Source: Roseovarius mucosus DSM 17069 (lineage in GTDB: Bacteria; Pseudomonadota; Alphaproteobacteria; Rhodobacterales; Rhodobacteraceae). From it: a DNA stretch of 64,000 nucleotides. The first letter of the stretch is position 1; each line of letters starts with the position of its first letter. The stretch is from contig NZ_KN293979.1 of assembly GCF_000768555.3 (NCBI RefSeq), positions 62,001-126,000 on the forward strand, in the 5' to 3' direction. Both the position numbers and the translations under genes were made by a program. Shown piece by piece: positions 1-8,538 of the stretch. The notes beneath the pieces are model-generated. The model was given only the letters and a program-made list of their open reading frames with translations. It searched no databases and had not been told where the DNA came from.

Positions 1-559
1 AGGTGCCGTCGGCGCGCCGCACCGCCTTTGTTGCCACCCGGCCCAGATCGCTGCCCGCCTGCGGTTCGGTCAGGTTCATCGTGCCGGACCAGCGCCCTTC
101 GATCAGCGGCCCAAGATAGGTGGCCTTCTGCTCCTCCGAGCCGGTCAGCAGCAGCGCCTCGATCGCCCCGTCGGTCAGCAGAGGACAAAGACCAAAGCTC
201 ATGTCGGCGGCATTTAGCATCTCTATCGCCGCCGCGCCCACGGCACGCGGCAGCCCGATGCCGCCATATTCCGCCGGATGTGTCAGCGCCTGCCAGCCCA
301 TTTCGATAAACCGAGCATAGGCCTGCGCGTCACCTTCGGGCATGGTCACACGGCCATTCTCAAACCGGGCACCCAAGGTGTCGCCTATATGAGACAATGG
401 CACGATCTGTTCGGCGCAAAACCGGGCATAGCTTTCCAGTGCGGCACCAATATCCGACAGCTCGCAGTCAGAATACGCGTCCATAGCGGACACCCTTTCC
501 CAATGGGACAGGTGTTCGATACAGAACATCAAATCTTGCACGGGCGGCAGATAGGACAT
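1..559 (-). CDS. Acyl-CoA dehydrogenase, DmdC-like (5' part, cut by window edge)
   Basis: This is the N-terminal 186 codons of an FAD acyl-CoA dehydrogenase; the rest lies left of base 1. The start is the ATG at 559-557, giving MSYLPPVQDLMF. Seen in the translation are an acyl-CoA dehydrogenase N-domain with a GWQALTHPAEYGG segment and the flavin/substrate motif LTEPQAGSDLG near the window edge. The opening residues resemble 3-methylmercaptopropionyl-CoA dehydrogenases (DmdC) and related AidB-like enzymes, which carry an extra N-terminal segment. DmdC acts in DMSP demethylation in marine Rhodobacteraceae, but paralogues of other specificity are common, so substrate is inferred. It is divergent from the AraC-type gene to its right, a plausible regulator. 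Confidence 0.8.
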   Translation of the reverse strand, partial: MSYLPPVQDLMFCIEHLSHWERVSAMDAYSDCELSDIGAALESYARFCAEQIVPLSHIGDTLGARFENGRVTMPEGDAQAYARFIEMGWQALTHPAEYGGIGLPRAVGAAAIEMLNAADMSFGLCPLLTDGAIEALLLTGSEEQKATYLGPLIEGRWSGTMNLTEPQAGSDLGRVATKAVRRADGT

Positions 560-668
560 TCGAGGCTCTCCACGGTAACTATTGCTTCCTGTCATTTAGC
601 TGGTGAATAACTTGCCAATAAGCTCATTTTATGCCAAAATCATATCAGATCACGCCATCAGAGCCCCC

Positions 669-1682
669 ATGACCAGTCATGATCCTATCTCTCTGACGAC
701 CGTTTCGGCGGGGTTCATCCAGGACTGGCTCGACGCGCTGAAATCTCGATGCACACCGCAGGCGATGGCCTCTCTGCTGGAGCGCTCGGGTCTGCAAACC
801 ATCCCCATGGTGCCCACGCAGCGCGTGACGCTCAAGGAAATCGCCACCCTTTACCAGCTGGCCGCGCCGGAGACCGGTGATGAAATGATGGGGCTCTGGA
901 GCCGCCCGATCCGCCCTCGCGCTTTGCAGCATCTTTTGACCGTGCAGCGTGAGGCGAGCAGCCTGGTCTCAGCGCTGTTTCGGTTCTCGACGTTCTGGAA
1001 CCTGCTCCTGGATGATTTTCGCCTGGAATTGCGGAACAGCTATGAGGAGGTGGAGCTGTCATTGATCGCTTGCTACCCGGACACCGAGCCTCAGCGATTT
1101 GGTCACATGCTGATCCTCAAATTGGCGCATGGGCTTCTGTCTTGGCTGGGCGGGTCGGAAACCTCGGTGAAAGAGATACGCTTTGCCTTTGCCCGTCCGC
1201 ATTTCGCGGCCGACTACGCGGTGGTTTTTCCCTGCCCGGTCGCGTTCGACGCACAGCATACCAGCATCCTATTCGATCCGCGCCACTTTGACCGTCCGAT
1301 CACCCGCAGCCCGGCCGAAGCATCCGTGTTCCTACAACGGGCGCCGCTTGACTGGATTTTCACCAGCTCGCGCGCCCACACGAATAGCCTTCGCGTCCGC
1401 GCCTTTCTTTACGGAGCGACATGGCAGAGCTGCCAACTCCCGGATGCGGCCCACGCCCTGAAGATGACGCCCCGAACGTTGAACCGCCGCCTGAAGGAGG
1501 AAGGAACATCCTTTCAGGACATAAAGGACGCTCTGCGCCGCGACATCGCTATCCGCGCGCTTCAGCAAGGGACGGACAGTATCGAACAGATCGCCTTTGA
1601 CACCGGCTTTTCCGCACCGTCGAACTTCCACCGGGCCTTTCACAAGTGGACCAACCGGACGCCCGGATCTTACCGATTATAA
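669..1682 (+). CDS. AraC-family transcriptional regulator (Arabinose_bd-type N-domain)
   Basis: The 337-residue product has an N-terminal ligand-sensing region of the AraC 'arabinose-binding' type found in OruR/ArgR-like regulators, followed by a C-terminal double helix-turn-helix (about the last 85 residues; first helix region DAAHALKMTPRTLNRRLKEE, second near IAFDTGFSAPSNFHRAF). That is the usual size and arrangement for the family. A GTG at 603 would add 22 residues, but family members usually begin close to the MTSHDP methionine, so the ATG at 669 is preferred; neither has a strong Shine-Dalgarno. It is divergent from the acyl-CoA dehydrogenase, a common arrangement for a local regulator. 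Inducer unknown. Confidence 0.85.
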   Translation: MTSHDPISLTTVSAGFIQDWLDALKSRCTPQAMASLLERSGLQTIPMVPTQRVTLKEIATLYQLAAPETGDEMMGLWSRPIRPRALQHLLTVQREASSLVSALFRFSTFWNLLLDDFRLELRNSYEEVELSLIACYPDTEPQRFGHMLILKLAHGLLSWLGGSETSVKEIRFAFARPHFAADYAVVFPCPVAFDAQHTSILFDPRHFDRPITRSPAEASVFLQRAPLDWIFTSSRAHTNSLRVRAFLYGATWQSCQLPDAAHALKMTPRTLNRRLKEEGTSFQDIKDALRRDIAIRALQQGTDSIEQIAFDTGFSAPSNFHRAFHKWTNRTPGSYRL

Positions 1683-1828
1683 CTTCGGGTTCGAACATTG
1701 ACATCTCTTCACGGGTGATCTGATCCAGCACTTTTGCCACTGCGTCTACATGGCTGGCGCAGCGAAGCTCGCTTGGTTCGGCAAAGCGGCTCTTGGGGCT
1801 TTGTGCCGCGAGCGACCGCGTTCTGCCC

Positions 1829-2386
1829 CTACCTCTCCACCTGTGCCACGATCCTCAACCCGATCTCGGGGCCGACGAGGGTGGCATAGCCGCTTGCGCC
1901 GAAGCTGTGGCGGTTGAGGGTGCCGGTGAGGAGGATTGTGAGGTGGGAGAGGTCCTTGGGGTCGGTTTCGGCTTGGCGGTAGAGGCCGGCGGTGAGGGTG
2001 ACGGGGTGGGTCACGCCGCGCACGGTCAAGAGGCCGGTGATCCGGGACTCTTGCAGGGTGCCGGTGATCGCGGTCGAGCGGAAGGTGATGGCGGGATGGC
2101 GGGCGGCGTCGAGCAATTCGCTGCCCTTCATCGCCTCTGCGGCGAAGGGAAACCCGGCGCGGACTCCGGTCGCGTTGAGGGTCACATCAATCCGGCTGGC
2201 GCTGAGGTTGCCCAGATCAATCCGCATATCCGCCGCTGTGATCGGCATGGTGCCGCGATTGTCGCCGATGGGGAAGTCATAGGTGAAGCCCACGGTGGAG
2301 CGGGCCGTGTCGAGGCGGTAAGCCTCTGGTGCGGCGGTGGCCTGCGTGGTGATCAGGCAGAAGGCGAGGGCGATGCGGTGGATCAT
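1829..2386 (-). CDS. YceI-family periplasmic protein
   Basis: The 185-residue product starts with a signal peptide (MIHRIALAFCLITTQATAAPEAY) followed by a YceI lipocalin-like beta-barrel domain. Typical family features are the YRLDTARSTVGFTYDF opening, the internal RHPAITFRST strand and the LTVRGVTHPVTL strand. Family members bind isoprenoid or other amphiphilic ligands in the periplasm; the ligand here is unknown. The frame stays open to 2581, but the residues before the chosen ATG at 2386 are low-complexity and lie in front of a clean signal peptide, so the short form is preferred. It follows the ImuA-like gene on the same strand and converges on the AraC gene. Confidence 0.85.
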   Translation of the reverse strand: MIHRIALAFCLITTQATAAPEAYRLDTARSTVGFTYDFPIGDNRGTMPITAADMRIDLGNLSASRIDVTLNATGVRAGFPFAAEAMKGSELLDAARHPAITFRSTAITGTLQESRITGLLTVRGVTHPVTLTAGLYRQAETDPKDLSHLTILLTGTLNRHSFGASGYATLVGPEIGLRIVAQVER

Positions 2387-2420
2387 GAGAAAGAATACGC
2401 GCGCTGTGGGCAAACGGATG

Positions 2421-3023
2421 TCACGTTTGCTTGAGCGCCCATGCGCCGGGTTGGCCGGTAAGATGCCATTCGGCGGGGGGAGCTGTGCGGGCGCGGCGGC
2501 GGGTGAGGTGCCAGCGGTCGATCTGTGGGTCATGCGCCGGGGCCATGTGCCAGCGGGTTTCCACGCCGGGTGCGCCACCATCGCCCGGTGTGAGGATCAG
2601 GCCCAAGGGGCGGTGAGGACCGCGCGCCGCGCCTTCTTCGGCGGCGAGATGCAGGCGGCGGACCGGGGTGAGGGCGGGCGGTTCTGGCAGGTCGGCGATG
2701 ATGAGCGGGGCGGCCCCGCTGCGCAGGGCCTCTTCCATGCACCACAAGAGATCCTCGCGCCGCTCAGGTGTGATGAAGATGAGGGATTCCGGGCCATTCT
2801 CGGCCCCGGTGAGGGGGCAGATGCCATCGGGGTTGAGGCGGTCGCGCGCCCAAGCGGGGGCGATCCAGAGCACGGGACCGCGCAGGGCCCCGATGAGGAG
2901 CAGCGCAAAACTGTGGCGGGCGGGGCCGGTGCATTCATGCAGGCGGGTGAGGGCCAAGTCGAGCGCGCCCAGCAGGCGCAGGGCAGGGCGGTGGCTGTCG
3001 CGGCTGAGAAGCGGAATCGTCAT
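2421..3023 (-). CDS. ImuA-like SOS mutagenesis protein (orphan)
   Basis: The 200-residue product resembles ImuA, a RecA-like accessory factor of the ImuA-ImuB-DnaE2 error-prone translesion system. Supporting features are GPVLWIAPAWARDRLNPDG, the RREDLLWCMEEALRSGA region and the LTPVRRLHLAAEEG region, which fit the short ImuA proteins of Rhodobacteraceae. No classic Walker A motif is visible, as expected for these short forms. Independent support comes from a LexA-type box 17 bases upstream of the start. imuB and dnaE2 do not follow it: the next gene downstream encodes a YceI protein. The ATG at 3023 is preceded by a GGGGAA-type Shine-Dalgarno. Confidence 0.65.
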   Translation of the reverse strand: MTIPLLSRDSHRPALRLLGALDLALTRLHECTGPARHSFALLLIGALRGPVLWIAPAWARDRLNPDGICPLTGAENGPESLIFITPERREDLLWCMEEALRSGAAPLIIADLPEPPALTPVRRLHLAAEEGAARGPHRPLGLILTPGDGGAPGVETRWHMAPAHDPQIDRWHLTRRRARTAPPAEWHLTGQPGAWALKQT

Positions 3024-3039
3024 AGGGGAAGAATAGCGT

Positions 3040-3054
3040 GTTCGCTAAATGTTC
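3040..3054 (-). promoter_or_regulatory. LexA (SOS) box upstream of imuA-like gene
   Basis: The plus strand reads GTTC-GCTAAAT-GTTC, an exact match to the direct-repeat LexA box GTTC-N7-GTTC established for Alphaproteobacteria such as Rhodobacter. It begins 17 bases upstream of the ImuA-like start codon, a position where bound LexA would block transcription initiation. Regulation itself is inferred. Confidence 0.75.
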
Positions 3055-3141
3055 TCAATCGGGCTGTGCGCGGCCATAATCATAATACAGCCCAGCATCT
3101 GTCTCGCGCGCGGCATCAACCTTTCTTGCAGGCAAAGCCGC

Positions 3142-4491
3142 CTAGTGCAGGATCTCTTCCTCGCGCACGAACATATTGGCCCATGCACGTTCGATGAGTT
3201 CGGGGGTCATCTGATAGGGGATGCCCTCGAAGTTGCAGATCGAGATCATCTGGTCGATCAGAAAGACCGGCTGATAATTGGCATAGACATTGTCGATCGT
3301 GGGGTATTTTTCCTTGATCAGGTAGATCAGCGCGGCCTCGTCGAGCGGCATGCCCTTCTTGCGGGCGACCATGGCGAAGATCTTGAGGAAGTCAGATTGG
3401 CAGGGGCCGTCGATCTTGATCTTGTAGAAAATCCGGCGCAGCGCGGCCTTGTCGAAGATCGAATTGGGGTGAAAGTTGGTCGAGAAAATCACCAGCGTGT
3501 CGAACGGCACCTCGAATTTCTCACCCGATTGCAGGGCGAGAATATCCTTGGCCTCTTCCAGGGGCACGATCCAGCGGTTGACGAGGGCCTGCGGCGGTTC
3601 GGCCTGACGGCCAAGGTCGTCGACGATAAAGATGCCGCCGGTGGATTTGAGTTGCAGCGGCGCCTGATAGGTGCGCGCGGTGGGGTTATAGACGAGATCG
3701 AGCATCGACAGGCTAAGTTCGCCGCCGGTGATCACGGTTGGGCGTTCGCAGCGGACATAGCGCGTATCAAAGGTGCGTTTGCGGCGCAGGGAATTGGGAT
3801 CGTCAATCTCGACCTCGGCCTTGGAATGGACGATGGGATCGTAGACGGTGATGACCTGACCGGAATATTCGATGGCGCGGGGCACGTAGATCTTGTCGCC
3901 CATGGCATCGCGAATGCCATTGGAGATCGAGGATTTGCCGTTGCCGGGCGGGCCATACATCAGGATCGAACGGCCAGCGCTGACTGCGGGACCGAGGTGA
4001 TCGAGCAGGGCATTGGGCAGGATCAGGTGACCCATCGCATTGGTCAATTGCTCGCGCGTGACCTGAATGTTGCGGATCGACTGACGCTTGACCTGTTCGC
4101 GGTAAACCGAGAGGGGCACGGGCATGGCCCCGAAATATTCCGATTGGCTGAGCGCGTCGAGGGCGCGGGATTTGCCGGCATCGGTCAGTTGATAGCCCAT
4201 TTCGCCGCCGGAATTGGCGTTGAGCGTGCCGGTGGCCTCGATCAGTTTCTGGCTACGGGCCATGTCGATCAGTTCTTGCGTGACGGCGCGCGGCAGGCAG
4301 ATCGCCTCAGCGATGTCGGTGGCAAGGTCGAGGTTTTTGCGGAACATGGTCTTGAGCAGGATGTCCCGCATCATCACGACCGGCAATTGCATTTCCTCCA
4401 GCCGGGACGGGGGCGGGGGCGGCTGAACGCCGGTGCTGGCCTGCATGTTCATCTGGTCTGCCTGTGCTGGGTCGGATTGCATTACCGACAC
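3142..4491 (-). CDS. AAA+ family ATPase at the end of the tad locus
   Basis: This 449-residue protein has a proline-rich N-terminus, a winged-helix-like region at about residues 35-115 and an AAA+ core with Walker A GPPGNGKSS at 180-188, Walker B-like IFIVDDLG and a sensor-1-like IFSTNFHP. Similar ATPases are often seen near tad/Flp pilus genes in Rhodobacteraceae, but their role there is not established to my knowledge; they resemble MoxR- or DnaA-like remodelling ATPases. It is co-directional with cpaA, 118 bases upstream. No secretion signal is seen, so it is probably cytoplasmic. Involvement in pilus control is inferred from position only. Confidence 0.75.
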   Translation of the reverse strand: MSVMQSDPAQADQMNMQASTGVQPPPPPSRLEEMQLPVVMMRDILLKTMFRKNLDLATDIAEAICLPRAVTQELIDMARSQKLIEATGTLNANSGGEMGYQLTDAGKSRALDALSQSEYFGAMPVPLSVYREQVKRQSIRNIQVTREQLTNAMGHLILPNALLDHLGPAVSAGRSILMYGPPGNGKSSISNGIRDAMGDKIYVPRAIEYSGQVITVYDPIVHSKAEVEIDDPNSLRRKRTFDTRYVRCERPTVITGGELSLSMLDLVYNPTARTYQAPLQLKSTGGIFIVDDLGRQAEPPQALVNRWIVPLEEAKDILALQSGEKFEVPFDTLVIFSTNFHPNSIFDKAALRRIFYKIKIDGPCQSDFLKIFAMVARKKGMPLDEAALIYLIKEKYPTIDNVYANYQPVFLIDQMISICNFEGIPYQMTPELIERAWANMFVREEEILH

Positions 4492-4609
4492 CGTCGCATC
4501 AAAAGGTGCAGAAATTGTGGAGAGTGTCGGGCAGCTCTGCGGCGCTTTGCATGGCGGACTGGGCGAAATCTCGAACCGAACACGTCACGCCGCTTTTTCT
4601 GAAATCGTT

Positions 4610-5110
4610 TCAGGCCCCGTAGAGCGCGCCCAAGCTCAGATAGATCGCGAGCGTGCCGCCCAAGGCCAGACCCATGGGGAATTTCTTGCCGGTGTGCCAG
4701 CTTTGCCAGTCGGGGGCGAGGCGGCGCAGCGGGCTATACATGATCGCCCGATGGGTCACGAATGCCCCAAGCAGGGTGGCGGCGAAGATGAAGGCGAGAG
4801 TGGCGGCATCGCCAAGCGCCACAAAGGGGGCGGCGGCGGCGATGAACTTGGCATCCCCCGCGCCCATCAGCCGGACGGCGTTCATCGCGATGCCCGCCAC
4901 CAGCATCACTGCCAGGTGCGAGAGCCGCCAAGCGTAATCCACGAGCGGCAAAGTCAAAAGCCCGACCACGAGAAAAATCCCCACAAGCGTCAGGACGGCG
5001 GTGTTGGGGATCTTCATGCGGCGCAGATCGCTGAGCGCAACCCAGACGCAGACCGGCAGGACGAACGGCAGGAACCAGAGGGCCGAATGCGCGGTAATCT
5101 CAAGCGACAT
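4610..5110 (-). CDS. cpaA: Prepilin peptidase CpaA/TadV (type A24 aspartic peptidase)
   Basis: The 166-residue polytopic membrane protein has the A24 peptidase signatures: an N-terminal aspartate in SDLRRMKIPN and the GxGD-type motif GAGDAKF, which carries the second catalytic aspartate. This is the short CpaA/TadV form that lacks the N-methylation domain of larger PilD enzymes. It cleaves the leader of the Flp pilin and of pseudopilins at the cytoplasmic face of the inner membrane. It follows the TPR lipoprotein gene with a 9-base gap and belongs to the tad transcription unit. Confidence 0.9.
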   Translation of the reverse strand: MSLEITAHSALWFLPFVLPVCVWVALSDLRRMKIPNTAVLTLVGIFLVVGLLTLPLVDYAWRLSHLAVMLVAGIAMNAVRLMGAGDAKFIAAAAPFVALGDAATLAFIFAATLLGAFVTHRAIMYSPLRRLAPDWQSWHTGKKFPMGLALGGTLAIYLSLGALYGA

Positions 5111-5119
5111 CTGGCGGTC

Positions 5120-5977
5120 CTAGCCCGATACTTTGGTTTCGAGAGCGCGCAGCGAGCGCACGGCATCTTCGAAATGCTGGGGATGGGTTTCGACGGCATC
5201 GCGCAAGAGCCCTTCGCCAATCGCGGTATCGCCCTGTTTGATGGCCGAGAGGCCGAGGGTATACAGCAACTGCGCGCGTTCGGTCTGGCTGACCGGCAGG
5301 ACGGGCAGGGAATAGTTGCGCTGCGCGCCACGGGCGAGAACAAGGTTGTTCTTGGCGGTGAAGAGCGCCGGATCCTGGCGGACGGCATCGGTAAAGAGCC
5401 GCTCTGCGCCGGGATAATCGCCACGCGTCAGTTTGGAATAGCCCCAGTTGTTCATCACGCTGGCAGGCTGGGTCGTAAGGCCAACGGCAATCTCATAAAA
5501 GCTGTCGGCCTTTTTCCAGTCCTGCTTGCTGTCGGCGACCATGGCTTCGAGCCGGTAGCGTTTGAAGGTTTCATGGGTGGGGGGGATGCTGTCGAGGGTC
5601 GTCTTGGCGCGGTCCCATTCGTTGTTGCGGATCAGGGCATCGGCCAGATCGACGCGATCTTCGTCGGTGGCATCCTTGTGTTCAGTGATGCGCGTCCAGA
5701 TCGACACGGCCTCGGTGTTGCGTTTGGCGCGCACGAGAGATTTTCCCAAGCCGCGCAAGAGGTCGATACGTTCAGGCTTTTCGCCCACGGCGCGCTGGAA
5801 ATAGGCGACCGCCTCGTTCGGGTCGCTGGCGGTCAGCATCACGTCGTTGAGGTTGGTTTCGTCCACGACATTGATGTCTTGGAACGCGCGGTCTACGTCA
5901 TTTCCGCTGGACTGCTCACAGGCGGACAAGGCAAATGCCCCTGCCACGCACAAGGAAACAAGAATAGGGTGGCGCAT
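5120..5977 (-). CDS. TPR-repeat lipoprotein of the tad locus
   Basis: The 285-residue protein starts with a lipoprotein signal (MRHPILVSLCVAGAFALSAC; the lipobox LSAC ends in the modified cysteine at 20). Several tetratricopeptide-like repeats follow, for example PNEAVAYFQRAVGEKPERID and ASVMNNWGYSKLTRGDYPGA. TPR lipoproteins at this place are grouped with TadD, thought to help outer-membrane secretin assembly or pilotage. There are two adjacent TPR lipoprotein genes here; this is the downstream one and may be a TadD paralogue rather than TadD itself. It lies between the tadD-like gene and cpaA. Confidence 0.8.
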   Translation of the reverse strand: MRHPILVSLCVAGAFALSACEQSSGNDVDRAFQDINVVDETNLNDVMLTASDPNEAVAYFQRAVGEKPERIDLLRGLGKSLVRAKRNTEAVSIWTRITEHKDATDEDRVDLADALIRNNEWDRAKTTLDSIPPTHETFKRYRLEAMVADSKQDWKKADSFYEIAVGLTTQPASVMNNWGYSKLTRGDYPGAERLFTDAVRQDPALFTAKNNLVLARGAQRNYSLPVLPVSQTERAQLLYTLGLSAIKQGDTAIGEGLLRDAVETHPQHFEDAVRSLRALETKVSG

Positions 5978-6006
5978 TTTTGCGTCCTTTTACTGCCTCG
6001 GCCTCG

Positions 6007-6558
6007 TCATGGTATCTTGCGGACCAGATAGTCGCCACTGCCCCGCCGCACCAGTTTGTAATCTTGCTCTTCTACATCACCATAATCAGAATTTTCCGAT
6101 TTTGCGAGTGCTAAGCGCAAATTGTCGCGAATTGCGTCACTTTCGCCATTGTCCAGCGCATAGGCGCGGCGCAGCATCTGTTCGGCCTCTGGGTAATTTC
6201 CCTTTTCGACCAGCACGACCCCGAGGTTGTTCCAGGTTTCGGGGGTAGCGTCGGGTTGTTCGATGGCCTCACGCAGGAGACGTTCGGCGGTGCCAAGACG
6301 CCCCAGAGCAAGATTGGCGCTGCCCAATCCCGCCAGCACATCGGCGGTCATGCCGTGAGTGACAGCGGCACGGGTATAGGCCTTGTGTGCCAGTTCATAT
6401 TCGCCCGCATCCATGAGGCGATGCCCGACCAGAAGGCCATCGACGGCCTCAGCGCCAGGGGCCACGCCGGGGGCATAGGGCCCCTTGGGCGTGGCGGGGG
6501 CAAGGCAGCCTGCAAGCGTCAGTGTGCCTACCAGAAAAACCGCCACCCGCCTTAACAT
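6007..6558 (-). CDS. tadD: TadD-like TPR lipoprotein
   Basis: This 183-residue protein has a lipoprotein signal (MLRRVAVFLVGTLTLAGC, lipobox LAGC) and TPR units around DAGEYELAHKAYTRAAVTHG, LGSANLALGRLGTAERLLRE and NLGVVLVEKGNYPEAEQMLR. It directly follows tadC, with its start 9 bases after the tadC stop, the usual location of tadD. The expected role is an outer-membrane-anchored assembly factor for the Flp pilus channel. The neighbouring longer TPR lipoprotein may share or divide this role. Confidence 0.8.
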   Translation of the reverse strand: MLRRVAVFLVGTLTLAGCLAPATPKGPYAPGVAPGAEAVDGLLVGHRLMDAGEYELAHKAYTRAAVTHGMTADVLAGLGSANLALGRLGTAERLLREAIEQPDATPETWNNLGVVLVEKGNYPEAEQMLRRAYALDNGESDAIRDNLRLALAKSENSDYGDVEEQDYKLVRRGSGDYLVRKIP

Positions 6559-6567
6559 GTCGCCCCG

Positions 6568-7554
6568 TTATTTCTGGGACATCGCCAAGAGCTCCATGAT
6601 GCCCAGAACGGATGGCCCGACCAGAATGATCAGCAATGGTGGCACTGTAAGCATCATTGTGGCCAATGTCATCTTGGTCGGCAGCTTGTTGGCTTTTTCC
6701 TCGGCGCGCATGACCCGTTTGTCACGCATCTCGCCTGCATAGACGCGCAGAGCCTCGCCGATGGAGGTGCCGAAAGTCTGCGATTGCACCAGAACGGTGA
6801 CAAAGCTGGAAATATCCTGCACGCCGCAGCGCTCGGCCATTTCGCCCAGAACCGAGGGCTTGTCGCGCCCGGCCTTGATCTGGAGGGCTACGATCTCGAA
6901 TTCCTCGGCAAGAGCCGGGTAGGAGGCGCGCATTTCGCTGGCGACGCGGATGATGGATTGGTCCATCGATTGACCAGCCTCAATGCAGACGAGCATCATG
7001 TCGAGACTGTCAGGAAAGCCGTCCTGAATTTCCTCTTGGCGTTTCTGCTGGCGTTTCGTGACCCAGTACTTCGGCATCATATAGCCAATGCCCGCGGGCC
7101 CAAGGATATAGAGCAGGGTTTCCTGAGTGCTGGTTTCCGTGCCTGCTTTGAACAGAACGTAGTAGATCACCCCAAGGATCAGCAAGCCGACTGCGAGCGC
7201 GAATTGCGCAAAGTGGAAATAGCGCACAGCGTCGCGATGCCGGTAGCCAGCCTGCATCAGCTTGAGCCGGACCTGGCTGAGTTGCTTGGCGTCTTGCGGT
7301 TCGAGGAAGGTGGCGTAGCGGTCGAGTTTCTTGTTCTGCTTGCCCGCGCGCAGGTTGGTTTTGCCACCGCCAGACGCGGCGGATTGGCGTTGATTGGCCT
7401 GCTTGAGTTTTTCGAGCGGGTCCTGCTTTTGCCGCAGCATCATCGGGATGGTGATGAGGATGAGCATGACGCCCAAGCCGCCCACTGCGATCAGAGGGCC
7501 GAAAGGCCCGAGCGCGCCAGTCAGGACATCGTTGAGAACCGAGAGAATTTGCAT
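6568..7554 (-). CDS. tadC: Flp pilus inner-membrane platform protein TadC
   Basis: A 328-residue type II secretion F-domain protein with an N-terminal membrane segment, a cytoplasmic T2SSF domain (EIQDGFPDSLDMMLVCIEAG, the conserved P-DxLD-M---EAG pattern, then SFVTVLVQSQTFGTSIGEAL) and C-terminal membrane segments. Paired with TadB, it is expected to form the inner-membrane platform on which the TadA ATPase acts. It starts 10 bases after the tadB stop. Confidence 0.92.
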   Translation of the reverse strand: MQILSVLNDVLTGALGPFGPLIAVGGLGVMLILITIPMMLRQKQDPLEKLKQANQRQSAASGGGKTNLRAGKQNKKLDRYATFLEPQDAKQLSQVRLKLMQAGYRHRDAVRYFHFAQFALAVGLLILGVIYYVLFKAGTETSTQETLLYILGPAGIGYMMPKYWVTKRQQKRQEEIQDGFPDSLDMMLVCIEAGQSMDQSIIRVASEMRASYPALAEEFEIVALQIKAGRDKPSVLGEMAERCGVQDISSFVTVLVQSQTFGTSIGEALRVYAGEMRDKRVMRAEEKANKLPTKMTLATMMLTVPPLLIILVGPSVLGIMELLAMSQK

Positions 7555-7564
7555 GATCCGTTCC

Positions 7565-8533
7565 TCAGACCTTGATGTTCACGAGGGCGCGCATGACGAT
7601 CAGGTTCATCACCAGAAAGACACCGACGACCAGAACGGCGGGGATAAAGAAGGGGTGCTCCATCGCTTCGTCGTAATAGTCGGGCTTGATCAACTGAATG
7701 CCGATCAGCGCGAGAATGGGAAAGCCGGAGAGGAATTTGCCGGACCATTTTGCCTCGGCGGTGATGGCCTTGACCCGGCGGAAGAGGCGAAAGCGGGCGC
7801 GGATCACCTTGGCCAGACCGGCGAGAATTTCCGCGAGGTTGCCGCCCGATTGCTGCTGGATGGTCACGGCCACGGCGAGAAAGCGCAAATCCTGCATGTC
7901 GAGCCGTTCGGCCATTTCCTTGAGCGCCTCGCCCATGTCGCGGCCATAGGCGGCCTCGTCCGCGATGATGCCGAATTCGGTGGCGAGCGGATCGCCGACC
8001 TCTGTCGCGACAATGCCGATGGCCGAGGAAAACGGATGGCCGACCCGGAGGGATCGAACCATGAGTTCGATGGCGTCGGGCAATTGTTCCTCGAGTAGCG
8101 CCATGCGCTTGGCCGCCTTCATGCTGATCCAGGTAAAGATGCCGCCCACGCCGATCCCGACAGAGGCAATCGCGCGCACCGGGGCGGCGGTATCGGTGCC
8201 GACCGAGAGGCCGATAAAGGCCAGAACGCTGAGACCGCCCATCAGCATGATCAACTGCCGGGGGGTAAAGGCGATGGCGGCCTTTTGCGCCTTGTCCGAA
8301 AGGATGGAATAGAGCGGCAGTTTACGCGCCTTGAGGTGCTGCTGCATTTCCTTGCGCAGCTTTTCCATCACCTCTTCGCGGTTGCCCGATTTGTCGAGCA
8401 TTTCGAGCCGCCGGTTGACCCGGTTATTGAGGCTGATCGAGCGCCCGAACACGGTGAGATAAATCCCCTCGACCAGAACGAGCACGCCGACGAAGATCAA
8501 CGCATAAATGATAGGTTCGGCACTGAGGGTCAT
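7565..8533 (-). CDS. tadB: Flp pilus inner-membrane platform protein TadB
   Basis: A 322-residue T2SSF-domain membrane protein with N-terminal membrane segments (IIYALIFVGVLVLVEGIYL) and the domain signature LLEEQLPDAIELMVRSLRVG followed by FLAVAVTIQQQSGGNLAEIL. This is the standard size for TadB, the partner of TadC and TadA in pilus assembly. It lies 5 bases downstream of cpaF in the same operon. Confidence 0.92.
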   Translation of the reverse strand: MTLSAEPIIYALIFVGVLVLVEGIYLTVFGRSISLNNRVNRRLEMLDKSGNREEVMEKLRKEMQQHLKARKLPLYSILSDKAQKAAIAFTPRQLIMLMGGLSVLAFIGLSVGTDTAAPVRAIASVGIGVGGIFTWISMKAAKRMALLEEQLPDAIELMVRSLRVGHPFSSAIGIVATEVGDPLATEFGIIADEAAYGRDMGEALKEMAERLDMQDLRFLAVAVTIQQQSGGNLAEILAGLAKVIRARFRLFRRVKAITAEAKWSGKFLSGFPILALIGIQLIKPDYYDEAMEHPFFIPAVLVVGVFLVMNLIVMRALVNIKV

Positions 8534-8538
8534 CTGCG

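Noticed and set aside
1683-1745. Short minus-strand open stretch reading AKVLDQITREEMSMFEPEV
   Set aside because: It looks gene-like for about 20 residues but has no start context and runs on into the antisense of the AraC gene. At most a remnant; not supported as a gene.
3049-4602. Long plus-strand open frame opposite the AAA+ ATPase
   Set aside because: The composition is typical of the antisense of a high-GC gene and no protein family is recognised; the minus-strand ATPase explains the sequence.
4433-6031. 532-codon plus-strand open frame opposite cpaA and the TPR gene
   Set aside because: It spans two clear minus-strand genes and has no recognisable domain, so it is a shadow frame.
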